This document shows positions 43,798 through 54,220 of a DNA stretch of 64,000 nt, piece by piece. Each line of letters begins with the position of its first letter. The first letter of the stretch is position 1. The stretch comes from Sulfolobus acidocaldarius SUSAZ (GTDB lineage: Archaea; Thermoproteota; Thermoprotei_A; Sulfolobales; Sulfolobaceae), in contig CP006977.1 of NCBI GenBank assembly GCA_000508305.1, positions 1 through 64,000 of the forward strand. The letters run 5' to 3'. The notes below the pieces were generated by a model that was not told the origin of the DNA, did not search any database, and saw nothing but the letters and a program-made list of their open reading frames with translations. The position numbers and the translations under genes are program-made.

Positions 43798-44255
43798 ACT
43801 TTACCTCTAATTCTTTTAATGATTTCAAGTGATTTGTTTGCATGTTCTTCTGCATTTCCTAGACCGCTCAATACGTCTATGATTTTTCCGTTTTCGTCTA
43901 TGATAAAGGTTACTCTCTGAGCACTGGAGCCCTTCTCGTTTAGAACACCGTATAATTTAGCTATTTGTTTGTTTGAATCAGAAACTATAGGAAATTTGGC
44001 ACCGCATTTGTCTGCAAAACTCTTTTGAGTTGAAACTGTATCAACACTAACACCTATAACTTCCGCATTTAATTGTTTAAATTGATCATAAAGTTGTCCA
44101 AATTTTATGGTCTCTCTGGTACAACCAGGTGTAAATGCCTTAGGATAGAAATATAGTACAACTACAGATTTGCCTCTATATGAAGATAGTTTCAATTTTC
44201 CTATAGTCGAATCTCCTTCAAAATCAGGAGCTTCATTTCCTTTTTCTAAAGCCAT
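43794..44255 (-). CDS. bcp: Peroxiredoxin, Bcp/PrxQ type
   Basis: A 153-residue thiol peroxidase. The catalytic site is YFYPKAFTPGCTRETIKF (peroxidatic Cys in PGCTRE; the usual P-x-x-x-T-x-x-C context). The resolving Cys at +5 of typical PrxQ is not there; another Cys occurs in FADKCGAKFP. It removes peroxides using thioredoxin-like donors. Confidence 0.93.
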   Translation of the reverse strand: MALEKGNEAPDFEGDSTIGKLKLSSYRGKSVVVLYFYPKAFTPGCTRETIKFGQLYDQFKQLNAEVIGVSVDTVSTQKSFADKCGAKFPIVSDSNKQIAKLYGVLNEKGSSAQRVTFIIDENGKIIDVLSGLGNAEEHANKSLEIIKRIRGKV

Positions 44256-44266
44256 AGATTATCTGA

Positions 44267-44276
44267 TATAAATATA
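44267..44276 (+). promoter_or_regulatory. TATA box of the PEP carboxylase gene
   Basis: TATAAATATA sits where transcription would begin near 44298. That rules out the ATG at 44284 and supports the ATG at 44320. Confidence 0.55.
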
Positions 44277-44319
44277 TTCAGTTATGGTTTTTAACCTCTT
44301 TTTCGCTTATGCCTTACAA

Positions 44320-45855
44320 ATGAGAAAAATACCTAGGACTATGTCAACACAGCACCCTGATAACGCAAAAGTTCCTGAATGGAACCAAGGAGAAGCAATC
44401 AGCGGTGAAAACGAGATTATTGAGGCATATTTGGCTTTTTCCAGATATGGCGTGGAAGAGGTGATGTGGGATGCCGAAGGTAAGGACGTGGACACTCATG
44501 TAGTGAGAAAATTACTAAGTCAATACCCAGAATTTTTCAGACACAGGATATTAGGCAAGGATATTTTCTTGACGTATAGGGTTCCAAATCCAAAAATAGA
44601 GGGTGCTGAGAGAAAAGTCTTTGCTGAAACGCTAAATACTATACCAATAACATATGACTTAGCTGAGAAGTTTTATGGCGAAAATCCTAATCCACCAGTC
44701 TTTGAAGTTATCTTACCTTTTACAACTAGTTATGAAGAGTTAATTGCAGTCATCAAGTTTTATGAGAAAGTAATAGTTAACAGTGACAATACGAAGCTAG
44801 TTGATGATACATATGTGAAGGATATTATAGGTGAGACAAATCCTAAGAAGATCGAAGTAATTCCTCTAATAGAAGATAGAGATTCAATGTTAAGAATAGA
44901 TACAATAGTTGGGAAATACATAGAAATAGAGAGACCACCTTATCTGAGAGTGTTCTTAGCAAGATCTGATCCAGCTATGAATTATGGTTTGTTGTCAGCT
45001 GTTCTATCAGTGAAATACGCATTAAGCAGACTTTCGAAAATGGAAAAGATTTATGGAGTGAAGATATTTCCTTTACTCGGAGTCGGTTCTTTACCCTTCA
45101 GAGGTCATTTTAGTCCATATAATGTTGAAAATACTTTGAATGAATACAGAGGCATATATACCTTTACTGTTCAATCAGCTTTCAAATATGACTATGAAGA
45201 TGACCTTGTGATCAGTGCAATAAAGAAAGTAAATGGGACTAACGTAACCGAAAAAATTGAATTAAGTGAGGAAGATGAGGAGATCATTTCTAACGTAACA
45301 AGAAAATACACACAAGGTTATCAGAATAAGATAGAGGCATTAGCCGATGTTATAAACAAAGTGGCATTACTACTTCCTAGAAGAAGAGCCAGAAAATTGC
45401 ACATAGGTTTATTTGGATATTCAAGAAGTACAGGTAAGGTAACACTACCTAGAGCTATTTCCTTTGTTGGCTCTCTATATACTATAGGTATTCCACCTGA
45501 GATTATAGGGCTTTCCTCTCTATCAAAAATGACTAATCAAGAGCTTCATGCCATATTCAGTAATTACAAATATTTGAAGAATGATCTGCAGTTCGCAGCC
45601 CGTTTTGTTAACTTAGAAGGTCTCCAGTTACTCAAAGATATATGGAGTGTTGATGCAGAGGTTGTCAAAGCTATAAAGGAAGATATAGACTATGCAGAAA
45701 ATAATCTGGGAATTAGAATAGGCGAAAGTGATTATATGAGCAAAAAACACGTTCTACTCTCTACCCTGGCACTATTGTCCATAAAAGAGGGTAAATTGGA
45801 CGAGGCTAAAACGTATATAAAAGAAATGGCTATAGTAAGAAGAGCAATAGGATGA
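44320..45855 (+). CDS. ppcA: Phosphoenolpyruvate carboxylase, archaeal type
   Basis: It makes oxaloacetate from PEP and bicarbonate. The 511-residue protein starts [16 protein letters not shown], the family signature, with [26 protein letters not shown] and [14 protein letters not shown]. Archaeal PEPC is about half the size of the bacterial enzyme. The ATG at 44320 is favoured by family length and the promoter. It overlaps the next gene as ATGA. Confidence 0.95.
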   Translation: MRKIPRTMSTQHPDNAKVPEWNQGEAISGENEIIEAYLAFSRYGVEEVMWDAEGKDVDTHVVRKLLSQYPEFFRHRILGKDIFLTYRVPNPKIEGAERKVFAETLNTIPITYDLAEKFYGENPNPPVFEVILPFTTSYEELIAVIKFYEKVIVNSDNTKLVDDTYVKDIIGETNPKKIEVIPLIEDRDSMLRIDTIVGKYIEIERPPYLRVFLARSDPAMNYGLLSAVLSVKYALSRLSKMEKIYGVKIFPLLGVGSLPFRGHFSPYNVENTLNEYRGIYTFTVQSAFKYDYEDDLVISAIKKVNGTNVTEKIELSEEDEEIISNVTRKYTQGYQNKIEALADVINKVALLLPRRRARKLHIGLFGYSRSTGKVTLPRAISFVGSLYTIGIPPEIIGLSSLSKMTNQELHAIFSNYKYLKNDLQFAARFVNLEGLQLLKDIWSVDAEVVKAIKEDIDYAENNLGIRIGESDYMSKKHVLLSTLALLSIKEGKLDEAKTYIKEMAIVRRAIG

Positions 45856-46667
45856 AAATACTAGTAAGTGGTTTAATTCCCATGGATTCGGGTAAGACCA
45901 CTTTTTCGCTTTCTATTCTAAGCTTTTTTAAGAGTGTTGGAATACATGTGTTTCCGCATAAACCAGTTGCAGGCCATAATGCATGGTATAGTTATTCTAC
46001 GTTATTGAGAAGTGAAGAACTTAAAGCACTTGTAGGCAACGATGCTCTAAAATACTATGATGAAACCAGGCTAGATATAAATATGATAAATCCTTTTGCG
46101 GTTCTTCTTGCTCCTCCAGATCTCGAAAAATTAGGGTATAATGTTAGGCTCTATAAAGAGATTATTACAAATGGTCTTCCTGTAATGGTAAGATTATATG
46201 ACGGCAACGTGGTATCACACTTAGTCTTAGAAAAGTTTAGTGAATTGGTAACTGATTCTCTCGTAGATAAGATAGAGTCGTTATCAAAGGTTCTAAAAGC
46301 CATCCGTGTTCCTAAGGAAAAGTTAAATGAGATTATAAATTACTCACCAGATATCTCTGATATATCTACCCAGAAAATATTGTCTCGGGAGACTAATGTT
46401 TTAATTGAGTCTTATAATGACGCCTTAGCTCCTAACTATAGTTCTTTAAATGTAGATTACCTCTTTATCGTATCTCCTGGTAAAGTGTTTTTAATAAACG
46501 AGTTTAAGAAGTTTATTACTCTCTTTTCTACTCAGCCTTGGCTAATTCAAGGATCCACATTTATTAGATATGCAAAAGTGAGCAAAGTGTGGAAAACAGA
46601 GTTGGGTACATATAAACTGGAAAGCGGTTTAGAGGATTTTTTATTAGGTTTGGCTGAAAAAGAGTAG
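45852..46667 (+). CDS. P-loop ATPase/GTPase-like protein
   Basis: A 271-residue protein with an N-terminal P-loop [15 protein letters not shown] (residues 6-20) and [15 protein letters not shown], like DTBS/CobB-related or archaeal predicted P-loop proteins. The rest is not recognised. It is translationally coupled to the PEP carboxylase gene by a 4-base overlap, so a metabolic or regulatory link to that enzyme is possible but unproven. Confidence 0.7.
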   Translation: MKILVSGLIPMDSGKTTFSLSILSFFKSVGIHVFPHKPVAGHNAWYSYSTLLRSEELKALVGNDALKYYDETRLDINMINPFAVLLAPPDLEKLGYNVRLYKEIITNGLPVMVRLYDGNVVSHLVLEKFSELVTDSLVDKIESLSKVLKAIRVPKEKLNEIINYSPDISDISTQKILSRETNVLIESYNDALAPNYSSLNVDYLFIVSPGKVFLINEFKKFITLFSTQPWLIQGSTFIRYAKVSKVWKTELGTYKLESGLEDFLLGLAEKE

Positions 46668-46700
46668 GAAGTAATTTATTCTCAAGTAAAATTAAGCTTT

Positions 46701-47651
46701 CTATTTATTTTCTAATATATTACCAATGATTTTTGCATATTTCTCAATAAGAAGCCTAATTCTGTGATTTTTATTTAACTCTATGTCTATCTCATTTTTA
46801 TTCTTTGTAATCAAACTTTCTATTATACTATTTACTGATCTTTTCAGTAGTAATTCTAATATCTTAATTCTTCTATTTTTTACTTTAGATTCAAACTTTC
46901 TATTACCTATCAAGAACCTCAGATGTTCATCAAAGGTGTCAACGAGTTCACTTATACCAACTCCCTTAATTGCTATTGTTTTCACTATCCTCGGTTTCCA
47001 TCCATCCTTATACTCACCTTCAGCGGTTTCAATTGCAAACCTTATAGTATTATAGGCTAATTCAGTTTCAGGCTTATCGGATTTGTTTATAACATAGATA
47101 TCTCCAATTTCCATTATTCCTGCTTTTAGGGCTTGTATGTCATCTCCAGTTCCCGGAGTCGTTAATACACTTATGGTGTGAACAGTATCTATGACTTCTG
47201 TATCCGTTTGACCTGCACCAACTGTTTCAACCAATATTCTATCAAATCCTAACCCATCTAGAGCTTCTACTAACATTAATGCTTCTGAAGATATGCCACC
47301 TAAATATCCTCTGGATCCTATACTTCTAATGAAAACTTTTTCTCCAAACTCATCTTCGGATAGCCTTATCCTATTACCCATAAAGGAGCCTAAACTAAAT
47401 GGACTTGATGGATCTATTAGTATCACACCTACCCTATGTCCTCTATTTAAATATTCACTAACAAGCTTAGAAATTAGTGTACTTTTCCCTGAGCCGGGAG
47501 AACCAGTTATTCCTATTACATGGGCTCTTCCAGAATTTTTCATTAATTGCTCTAAGGCATCGAGACCTTCTGGGGTCAGGTATTCTATCTTAGTTAACAG
47601 TCTTCCGATTGCTAACTGGTTCCCCTTGAGTGCTTCATCTAACAGGCTCAA
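46701..47651 (-). CDS. meaB: MeaB/ArgK-type GTPase chaperone of methylmalonyl-CoA mutase
   Basis: A 316-residue G3E-family GTPase. Walker [18 protein letters not shown] (about residues 42-58), [32 protein letters not shown] and NKSDKPE (G4). MeaB protects and reactivates the B12 mutase. It starts at TTG inside the end of the small-subunit gene (17-base overlap), an operon that proves the link. Confidence 0.95.
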   Translation of the reverse strand: MSLLDEALKGNQLAIGRLLTKIEYLTPEGLDALEQLMKNSGRAHVIGITGSPGSGKSTLISKLVSEYLNRGHRVGVILIDPSSPFSLGSFMGNRIRLSEDEFGEKVFIRSIGSRGYLGGISSEALMLVEALDGLGFDRILVETVGAGQTDTEVIDTVHTISVLTTPGTGDDIQALKAGIMEIGDIYVINKSDKPETELAYNTIRFAIETAEGEYKDGWKPRIVKTIAIKGVGISELVDTFDEHLRFLIGNRKFESKVKNRRIKILELLLKRSVNSIIESLITKNKNEIDIELNKNHRIRLLIEKYAKIIGNILENK

Positions 47652-48057
47652 AACTTAAACCTCTCTTATCTGAGGCTACTTTTATTATCTTTTCAGTTAT
47701 TTCTTTAAGACTTGAACCTGGCAAAAATACCTCATCTACACCCATTTGCTTTAGGGCAGGAATATCTTGAGGTGGGATAACTCCTCCAACTACGAGACCT
47801 ACGTCATTTAGTTTTTTGTCTTTCATCTCTTTCACTAACATTGATATTAACTCAATGTGAGCTCCACTCAGTATACTTATTCCTATAACATCTACGTCTT
47901 CCTGTATTGCAGCTTTTACTATTTGCTCAGGTGTTTGTCTTAAACCAGTATAAACAACTTCCATGCCAGCATCTTTCAATGCTCTGGCTACTACTTTAGC
48001 ACCCCTATCATGGCCATCTAATCCCAATTTAGCTACTAGAACTTTGATACGCTTCAT
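47635..48057 (-). CDS. Methylmalonyl-CoA mutase, cobalamin-binding small subunit
   Basis: A 140-residue B12-binding protein. [20 protein letters not shown] contains the D-x-H-x-x-G motif whose His binds cobalt from below; [15 protein letters not shown] follows. The catalytic large subunit is not in this window. In Sulfolobales the mutase interconverts succinyl-CoA and methylmalonyl-CoA. The start is the ATG at 48057; the frame reaching 48126 would run into the tRNA-Pro gene. Confidence 0.95.
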   Translation of the reverse strand: MKRIKVLVAKLGLDGHDRGAKVVARALKDAGMEVVYTGLRQTPEQIVKAAIQEDVDVIGISILSGAHIELISMLVKEMKDKKLNDVGLVVGGVIPPQDIPALKQMGVDEVFLPGSSLKEITEKIIKVASDKRGLSFEPVR

Positions 48058-48095
48058 ACTTAATATTAAGTTTAAACTGTTTAAATTTTTTAGTC

Positions 48096-48171
48096 TGGGG
48101 CCGCCGGGATTTGAACCCGGGACCACCAGGGCCCAAGCCTGGCATCCTAGTCCAAGCTAGACTACGGCCCC
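48096..48171 (-). tRNA. tRNA-Pro (UGG)
   Basis: Acceptor arms GGGGCCG and CGGCCCC pair over seven bases, with A as discriminator. The anticodon stem CCAGG/CCTGG encloses loop CTTGGGC, giving anticodon TGG. The T arm CCGGG-TTCAAAT-CCCGG is standard. No intron and no encoded CCA. TTAAAC near 48189-48194 is a plausible TATA box. Confidence 0.97.
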
Positions 48172-48422
48172 TCATTATAACTAGCTAGTTTAAGGTTTAT
48201 TAATTTGTTGCTTGATCTTACCAACATACGTTGATCTAGATATTTTGTAGAATCATTATGTTTTATAGCGTAATCATGAACAGTTTGTATAACTCCTTTA
48301 GAGAATAAATTATATTTCAATATTACTAATTATTGTACTGGATTCCCCATAAAATTGTATACATTATATAGGAAAAATAATTTGAGGTAGTCTCATAAGT
48401 ATGACTTAACTTAATACCGTAA
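48172..48422. other. Intergenic stretch between tRNA-Pro and sac7d
   Basis: AT-rich, with the presumed tRNA-Pro promoter at its left end and the sac7d TATA-like GTTTATTTAT (about 48423-48432) at its right. I see no open frame above about ten codons and no RNA boxes. Confidence 0.5.
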
Positions 48423-48462
48423 GGTTTATTTATGACAATATCGTAAGATATCTTGACCTAAT

Positions 48463-48663
48463 ATGGTGAAGGTAAAGTTCAAGTATAAGGGTGAAGAGAA
48501 AGAAGTAGACACTTCAAAGATAAAGAAGGTCTGGAGAGTCGGCAAAATGGTGTCCTTTACCTATGACGACAATGGTAAGACAGGTAGAGGAGCTGTCAGC
48601 GAGAAAGACGCTCCAAAAGAATTATTAGACATGTTAGCAAGAGCGGAAAGAGAGAAAAAATAA
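48463..48663 (+). CDS. sac7d: Sac7d/Sso7d-type chromatin protein
   Basis: A 66-residue basic, SH3-like DNA-binding protein that coats and sharply kinks Sulfolobus DNA. It begins [20 protein letters not shown] and continues [16 protein letters not shown], with the intercalating V and M of the binding face. The whole sequence agrees with what I remember of Sac7d of Sulfolobus acidocaldarius, which is the best species marker in the window. It is a stand-alone gene, and a T-rich stretch after the stop may terminate transcription. Confidence 0.98.
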
Positions 48664-48780
48664 ATAATTTGTTAAGAAAATCTTCACATAAATTCTTTTT
48701 ATTTTCTTGTTTTAATTTATTAGAATTCGACTTAACTGTAAGGTTAATATAATTTATACTTACTACGTATATTTTATGTT

Positions 48781-49116
48781 ATGACGAAGAGAATTAATGC
48801 GCCTTGTGAGAAAGCATCCCGTGAAATTATCCCAGTTGTAAAAAATTTAATAGCCAATAACTTATATGCAAAAGGATATACGTACAAGCAAATAGGTGAG
48901 GTTCTAGGAGTTTCAGCTACTGAAATAAACTATTTGATCAGAGGGCTAAGGGGTGCTAATGAGCTAAGAGATGTACTTAAAAAGGATAGGGAGTTTATGG
49001 AGATGGTAGAGTCGTATGTGGTTAGTGGTGAAGAATTTTTATCATTATGCCCATTATGTAGTTATGTAAGGAGAAAAGTATTGAACTGGTCTATTATTTG
49101 CCCGTATGATATATAA
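48781..49116 (+). CDS. Helix-turn-helix regulator with C-terminal cysteines
   Basis: A 111-residue protein. The HTH is GYTYKQIGEVLGVSATEINY, with RGLRGANELRDVL after it; the C-terminal part has CPLC and another Cys (IICPYDI), possibly a metal or redox site. It resembles COG2522-like archaeal regulators. The ATG has a TATA-like TTTATACTT about 25 bases upstream, suggesting leaderless translation. Its TAA stop overlaps the C box of the following sRNA. Confidence 0.8.
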   Translation: MTKRINAPCEKASREIIPVVKNLIANNLYAKGYTYKQIGEVLGVSATEINYLIRGLRGANELRDVLKKDREFMEMVESYVVSGEEFLSLCPLCSYVRRKVLNWSIICPYDI

Positions 49117-49168
49117 TGATGAGCTTCCAGGCTCTGGATTGGTGAAGAGGGTTAGCAAGATCTGATTC
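49113..49168 (+). ncRNA. C/D box sRNA (2'-O-methylation guide)
   Basis: C box ATGATGA (49116-49122), 12-nt guide GCTTCCAGGCTC, D' box TGGA (49135-49138, degenerate), 3-nt spacer, C' box GTGAAGA (49142-49148), 13-nt guide GGGTTAGCAAGAT, D box CTGA (49162-49165). The C box begins at the last base of the upstream stop codon. Predicted targets contain GAGCCUGGAAGC and AUCUUGCUAACCC; I did not identify the RNA. Confidence 0.8.
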
Positions 49169-49221
49169 ATGTAATTGTTTTCATGCTACATGATTTCGGT
49201 TAGAAACTAAATTAAAAATAA

Positions 49222-49355
49222 TGGGCCCACGGGGACTTGAACCCCGGACCACCGGGTCTCTCCTCCAGATCTATATCATCCCCCAACAAGGGGGTCTTAA
49301 GACCCAATGCAGCTCATCTGGAGCCCGGCACTCTACCTGGCTGAGCTATGGGCCC
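49222..49355 (-). tRNA. tRNA-Trp (CCA) with an intron of about 60 nt
   Basis: Acceptor arms GGGCCCA/TGGGCCC with A discriminator; D arm GCTC/GAGT; anticodon stem CCGGG/CCCGG; anticodon CCA. After base 37 an insert of about 60 nt is present before the 3' exon (ACCCGG...). CTCCAGAT and ATCTGGAG around the exon borders pair, as needed for a bulge-helix-bulge splice motif, and GACCCCC-TTGTT-GGGGGAT forms an inner hairpin. The mature tRNA is about 74 nt. Confidence 0.95.
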
Positions 49356-49427
49356 ATTATCGATCATCTGTTGATTATAGTTAAGTGTTAGATAGAAATA
49401 AACTTAACTCATCGGCTTTGTGCAAAG

Positions 49428-49435
49428 TTTAAAAC
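49428..49435 (+). promoter_or_regulatory. TATA box of lysS
   Basis: TTTAAAAC places the transcription start near 49458. The ATG codons at 49420-49444 would then lie at or before the start of the message, so TTG at 49468 is the likely initiator. Confidence 0.55.
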
Positions 49436-49467
49436 TTAACTCTATGTTTCATATTATTGATTTAGCG

Positions 49468-50946
49468 TTGAAATGGGATGAACGACGAGTAAAAATAGTT
49501 GATGAGTTAAAGTCAAAGGGAATCAATCCATATCCTCATAAATACAATATAACTTACACTATTATAGACATAAAGAAGATGGAGAGGAGTGACAAACCCA
49601 CAGATGCATTTGCTTTTGATATATCTACTGCTGGTAGGGTTGCTAATATTAGGAGACATGGTAAAATCTCCTTCGTAGATATATTTGATGAGGGCGAAAG
49701 ACTTCAATTACAATTAAGAGTTAATGAATTAGGCGATAGGTATGATAAATTCTTCGAGATAGTAGACAGAGGAGACATATTAGGTGTTAAAGGTGACTTG
49801 CTCTATACTATAAAAGGCGAATTAACACTTAGAATCAAGGACTATGAGCTCTTGTCAAAGTCCCTAATAGAACCTCCGGATTGGTCCAAACTTTCACCCG
49901 AGTTTAGATATGCTCACAGGTACGTAGATTTTCTGTATAATGATTTGGCTAGGAGAAATATGGAAATTAGATATTCCACGATAAAGAGAATAAGGGAATT
50001 CCTTTATTCGAAAGGTTTTATGGAAGTGGAAACACCCATATTACAACCTGTTTACGGAGGGGCGCTAGCTAAACCATTTATGAGCCATGTAAACTACCTG
50101 AATGAAAACTGGTATCTGAGAATATCTTTAGAATTATATCTCAAAAGATACATTGTTGGTGGATTTAATAAAGTATTTGAAATAGGTAAAGTGTTTCGAA
50201 ATGAAGACATAGATGTTACACATAATCCAGAATTTACTCTATTGGAGTTATATTGGGCTTATGCAGATTACAACGATATTATGAGACTTACTGAAGAAAT
50301 GCTCCAAGATGTAGTTAAAAATATCAATAATGACTCTAAAATAAAATACAATATTGGAGGAAAAGAGTACACGATAGAGTTTTCACGATTTAGAAAAATT
50401 ACCATGATTGATTCCTTAACTGAAGTCTTAGGCAAAGATGTTGATAAAATGAGTGACGAAGAGCTAAAGTCTCTTATGGATAAGAATGGACTTAAGCCAA
50501 GAGGAAATATGTATATTAGAGGTTTAATGATAGAGAAATTATTTGATAAATTGGTTACTCCGACACTAATACAACCGACCTTCGTTTTGGATTATCCTGT
50601 GGAAACAACTCCCCTTTGCAAGCCTCATAGAAGCAAGCAAGGATTAGTGGAAAGGTTCGAATTGTATGTGGCTGGAATGGAACTTGCAAATGCTTATACT
50701 GAACTGAACGATCCTATAATACAAGACATGCTATTCAAACAAGAGCAAGAAATGTTTAAGAGAGGAGATGAAGAGGCTCACCCATATGATGTTGACTTCG
50801 TTAGAGCTCTTAGCTACGGTATGCCCCCTACAGGAGGATTAGGAATAGGTATAGACAGGTTGATAATGCTGTTGACAAATAACATGAGTATAAAAGAAAT
50901 AATACCATATCCTATGCTTAGTGCCAAGGTCATCCAAGAGGATTAA
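49468..50946 (+). CDS. lysS: Lysyl-tRNA synthetase, class II
   Basis: A 492-residue enzyme charging tRNA-Lys. An N-terminal OB-fold anticodon-binding domain (about 40-140) is followed by the class II core: motif 1 [17 protein letters not shown], motif 2 [18 protein letters not shown], motif 3 [13 protein letters not shown]. The TTG start gives [15 protein letters not shown], which matches the N-terminus of relatives. The 3' end overlaps the convergent protease by 17 bp. Confidence 0.95.
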   Translation: MKWDERRVKIVDELKSKGINPYPHKYNITYTIIDIKKMERSDKPTDAFAFDISTAGRVANIRRHGKISFVDIFDEGERLQLQLRVNELGDRYDKFFEIVDRGDILGVKGDLLYTIKGELTLRIKDYELLSKSLIEPPDWSKLSPEFRYAHRYVDFLYNDLARRNMEIRYSTIKRIREFLYSKGFMEVETPILQPVYGGALAKPFMSHVNYLNENWYLRISLELYLKRYIVGGFNKVFEIGKVFRNEDIDVTHNPEFTLLELYWAYADYNDIMRLTEEMLQDVVKNINNDSKIKYNIGGKEYTIEFSRFRKITMIDSLTEVLGKDVDKMSDEELKSLMDKNGLKPRGNMYIRGLMIEKLFDKLVTPTLIQPTFVLDYPVETTPLCKPHRSKQGLVERFELYVAGMELANAYTELNDPIIQDMLFKQEQEMFKRGDEEAHPYDVDFVRALSYGMPPTGGLGIGIDRLIMLLTNNMSIKEIIPYPMLSAKVIQED

Positions 50947-52006
50947 AGGAGAACAATATTGCTCCAATGAGGATCACAGTAAATATTGATTGTATAAGAT
51001 AAGATTCCCTATCTCCCAATCCTAATTTTCTTGTTATTTCTGTGAAAACTTTTCCTCCATCTGTGATAATTAGTGGAGCACCGTTCAGTAGTGCCAGGCT
51101 GAAATTAACAGTGAACATCCATGTTATGAATTGAAGCAATCCAAGTAGTCCCTGAGGAAAATAATAAGTAATGTAAACACCTATCTGATGTGTTTCAGTT
51201 GTGTTAATCGTAATTGAGTTTATTGAACCATTGGGATATAATAAGGTAAGTATATGAGTCCTTCCTTGATCTAGATAATAAGATAACTGTTGAGGTACTT
51301 TTACCACATTTCCATCTACTTTTAATATTATACTGTTTACGGGTATTGAAGTATTATAAGCTGGAAAATATTGCTTTTCACCTACTATAAGTAAACCTTG
51401 CGAAAGATTTGCAGGTAGAAAGTTGGCTAAGGGAAAGAATATGGCTGCTAAGATCAGGTTTACAGCTATTCCAGCGGATATTATTTTAAGTCTAGATATG
51501 GAGCTGGCAGATTTGAACTCCTCCTCATCAGGCTCCACAAATGCTCCCGGAAAGAAAATGAGAAGTAAAAGACCGCCACTCCTTACCTTAATGCCGTTAG
51601 AGGTAGCTGATACTGCATGAGCTAATTCGTGTAGTGTAACAGAGATTCCAATTGCAAGGAGGATATAGGGTAATTGGTCTAAACCAACTGTTATACCCGG
51701 GATTATGGGCTGTAACGAAACTGTAGACCCTGAACTAGACGGGAATACAGAGTTCAGGAAAACATATAGTATTAGAGTTAACCCTAACACTAATGAAATT
51801 ACTCCCAGTACAACTGCAATTTTATCGAATATCTTATAGGCTCGTTTCCTAGCGAAATTTGGGAACCACTCACTTCTTGTCTGTTTTTTCCACAGTAACA
51901 TGAAAGGGTAAACCACGAATCCCTTTTTCTCCAGTCGTCTTCTAAACGAGTACATTATAAGCCAGAAAAGTAATATACCTAAGGCAAAGTATACTATGTT
52001 ATTCAT
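50930..52006 (-). CDS. Site-2-protease-type membrane zinc metalloprotease (M50)
   Basis: A 358-residue protein with about six membrane helices. The HExxH motif occurs in [20 protein letters not shown] (residues about 125-144) and the third ligand is likely in the [13 protein letters not shown] loop (N-x-x-P-x-x-x-x-D-G). S2P proteases cut within membranes, often to release transcription factors; the target here is unknown. It has a PDZ-like insertion ([15 protein letters not shown]). Confidence 0.9.
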   Translation of the reverse strand: MNNIVYFALGILLFWLIMYSFRRRLEKKGFVVYPFMLLWKKQTRSEWFPNFARKRAYKIFDKIAVVLGVISLVLGLTLILYVFLNSVFPSSSGSTVSLQPIIPGITVGLDQLPYILLAIGISVTLHELAHAVSATSNGIKVRSGGLLLLIFFPGAFVEPDEEEFKSASSISRLKIISAGIAVNLILAAIFFPLANFLPANLSQGLLIVGEKQYFPAYNTSIPVNSIILKVDGNVVKVPQQLSYYLDQGRTHILTLLYPNGSINSITINTTETHQIGVYITYYFPQGLLGLLQFITWMFTVNFSLALLNGAPLIITDGGKVFTEITRKLGLGDRESYLIQSIFTVILIGAILFSFNPLG

Positions 52007-52040
52007 GAATTTATATCCTTATTTGGATAATAAAAACTAA

Positions 52041-52706
52041 ATGGAGGTAGCTTATACTAATGAGCACTGGAAAGTACTCATAGAGAAGAGAAAAATTGCT
52101 ATGGAGATTTTGAATTATTTAACCAAACTGGGAATGGAGGGTTTTGTTTACGGTTCTGTTGCAAGAGGTGACGTAAATAAGGAAAGTGATATAGATATTG
52201 TGATATTTAATCCTAATATTCTGGGTTTGGATTTGATAGCTTGTGATCATAAATTTATAGTGCAGGCGACACCTTTTTCCACTCCTAAGGCATATATTTC
52301 ATTGGATCATGAGGAGAAGAAAGTCATTTCATTTCCCTTATCCAAATTGACAAAGAAGGAGACTGAATTCTACTACTTTGGTGGGTTATTGAGCAGAGAT
52401 GAGATAAGAAAGGACATTCGAGCTCCTGGTGTTAATAAAAAGCTATCAATTATAATTCCCACTAAGGAGGGACACATGGAGCTTCCATTGAAAGGTAATG
52501 AAGATTATGCTGTAAAAATGATTAAGAATGTTTCAAAGTATACAATAATGGAAAGGGAAAGATTATTGACTAAAAGAGAGGAGAAGGGTCATACCGGAAT
52601 CTTTATTAAATATGAGCTTACCAGGGAGGAAAGTTTACAAGAGGCTTTTAGAGATTTATATAAGTCAAATAAGTATTTTAGAAGAGTGATAGATGCTAAG
52701 CGGTAG
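52041..52706 (+). CDS. Nucleotidyltransferase-domain protein
   Basis: A 221-residue protein with a minimal nucleotidyltransferase core: FVYGSVARGDVNKESDIDIVIF (GS...D-x-D; split here as GSVARG and SDIDIVI) at about residues 37-58. The rest is an archaeal extension with no known name. It overlaps the DUF1122 gene by 14 bases. It may transfer a nucleotide to RNA, protein or a small molecule; unknown. Confidence 0.8.
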   Translation: MEVAYTNEHWKVLIEKRKIAMEILNYLTKLGMEGFVYGSVARGDVNKESDIDIVIFNPNILGLDLIACDHKFIVQATPFSTPKAYISLDHEEKKVISFPLSKLTKKETEFYYFGGLLSRDEIRKDIRAPGVNKKLSIIIPTKEGHMELPLKGNEDYAVKMIKNVSKYTIMERERLLTKREEKGHTGIFIKYELTREESLQEAFRDLYKSNKYFRRVIDAKR

Positions 52707-53226
52707 GGTAGGGAATAAATTAGTTATAGAGAGCATAGATGTAAAAGACACTCAAATAAAAGAACTGAAGACCTTCATTCTTTATGTAAATGGAAGGAAA
52801 GTTGGCAGGACGTTTTATTTTACTGGAAGGGAGTATTATTTGCCTTGGATAGAAATAGATTATGATCCATGGCTTAGGGAAATTGATGGGGAAGTTGATT
52901 TATTCAATTTTATTTATAATACGCTTCTTCCTGGTGGTAAACTGTTTGTAACCTACATAAGGGACAAGGAAACTGCTGGTATGTTGTATCAAGGTTTTTC
53001 GCCTGCAGATACACCGTTGGGTTTCTCTTTGCTGAAAGCAGGCTTCACGTGGTTTAAACATTGGTATTTTCCTGAAGGAGGTAATGAAGGTGCTCCTAAG
53101 ATTCAAGCCAATAAGCCGTTAAACGATACAGATATGATTAGACAGCTTAGAGAACTATTAGATGAAGTTAAAAGGAATGAAGTAAAAGCTTTCATAGAGA
53201 GTAAGATTGCTAAAAGGAAATCCTGA
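52693..53226 (+). CDS. DUF1122 family protein
   Basis: A 177-residue protein with the DUF1122 features [27 protein letters not shown] and [17 protein letters not shown]. The fold resembles an acetyltransferase-like alpha/beta protein, but no function is known to me. It sits between a nucleotidyltransferase and a radical SAM gene, overlapping both (14 and 20 bases). Confidence 0.8.
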   Translation: MLSGRVGNKLVIESIDVKDTQIKELKTFILYVNGRKVGRTFYFTGREYYLPWIEIDYDPWLREIDGEVDLFNFIYNTLLPGGKLFVTYIRDKETAGMLYQGFSPADTPLGFSLLKAGFTWFKHWYFPEGGNEGAPKIQANKPLNDTDMIRQLRELLDEVKRNEVKAFIESKIAKRKS

Positions 53227-54220
53227 GATTGGATTATATAATCTTGATCTGCCTAAAGGTTGCGAGCTATGTAGGATGGGGGGTAAGCTTGTAGTTTTTA
53301 TCACAGGTGAATGTGGGGATAATTGCTACTATTGTCCGGTAAGTGAACAGAGATTTGGGAAGGATAAGGCGTTTGCTAATGAAGCTCCTGCTGAAAACCT
53401 GGTGGATTTTATTTATGAAGCCTACAGAATGAGGGCATTAGGTGCAGGAATTACAGGCGGAGATCCCTTGATAAGAATTGACAAAGTAGTAAATTTGATT
53501 GAGAAATTTAAGGATGAATTTGGTCAGGAATTCCACATTCACCTGTATACTAGTGGTAGATATGTAACTAAGGATGTTTTAAGTGAACTAGAAAGAGCCG
53601 GCTTGGACGAAATTAGATTTCATCCTCTAAAAAGAGAATACCTAAGAGCAATAGAGAAAGCAGTGCAGTTTGATTTCGACGTGGGAATAGAGCTTCCTGC
53701 AATACCAGGACAAGAACAAGAGCTGGAAAAGTTGATATTATGGTCAAAAGCGATAGGAGTTAAGTTCGTTAACATAAATGAGCTAGAACTAACAGAAAGG
53801 AATTATGCACCTTTAAATGCTAGAGGTTTTAAAAGCGCCCATGGACTTGCAGGAGTAAATGGAAGTTTTGAAACAGCTCATGCTACTTTGAGGAAATTGC
53901 ATGACGAGAAAATTGCACTCCACTACTGTAGTTCAGTTTACAAAGATTTAGTGGAAACCAGAACTAGGTTCCTGAGAATTATAAAGTACTCATCTAAAGC
54001 CTATGAGGAGGGAACAGGAGAGGGAACAGTTCTAAGAGCTATAGTGAAGTCTTCTCAAGATCTAAGTGATTATGGTGAAGAGATAGAAAAAGGAGTCTGG
54101 AGTATTTCACCATCTCTGGTTACTCACTTGGGAGTAAATGAGTATGTATTAGTGGAGGAGTATCCTGATTGGAGGAAACTTAAGATAGGAGAGAAGTTAG
54201 TTTATTCTAAACCTCAGTAG
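53207..54220 (+). CDS. Radical SAM protein (COG2108-like)
   Basis: A 337-residue radical SAM enzyme. The cluster motif CGDNCYYC lies in [17 protein letters not shown] (residues about 31-47); a second Cys pair CELC precedes it ([10 protein letters not shown]). [10 protein letters not shown] is the GGE-like SAM motif. It belongs to a group annotated as related to pyruvate-formate-lyase activating enzyme with no known substrate. TTG start inside the DUF1122 gene. The 3' end overlaps pelota by 24 bp. Confidence 0.88.
   Translation: MLKGNPEIGLYNLDLPKGCELCRMGGKLVVFITGECGDNCYYCPVSEQRFGKDKAFANEAPAENLVDFIYEAYRMRALGAGITGGDPLIRIDKVVNLIEKFKDEFGQEFHIHLYTSGRYVTKDVLSELERAGLDEIRFHPLKREYLRAIEKAVQFDFDVGIELPAIPGQEQELEKLILWSKAIGVKFVNINELELTERNYAPLNARGFKSAHGLAGVNGSFETAHATLRKLHDEKIALHYCSSVYKDLVETRTRFLRIIKYSSKAYEEGTGEGTVLRAIVKSSQDLSDYGEEIEKGVWSISPSLVTHLGVNEYVLVEEYPDWRKLKIGEKLVYSKPQ

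Noticed and set aside
47963-48160. Plus-strand frame running through tRNA-Pro
   Set aside because: It reads across a tRNA gene and the B12-subunit gene in the wrong strand; not credible as a gene.
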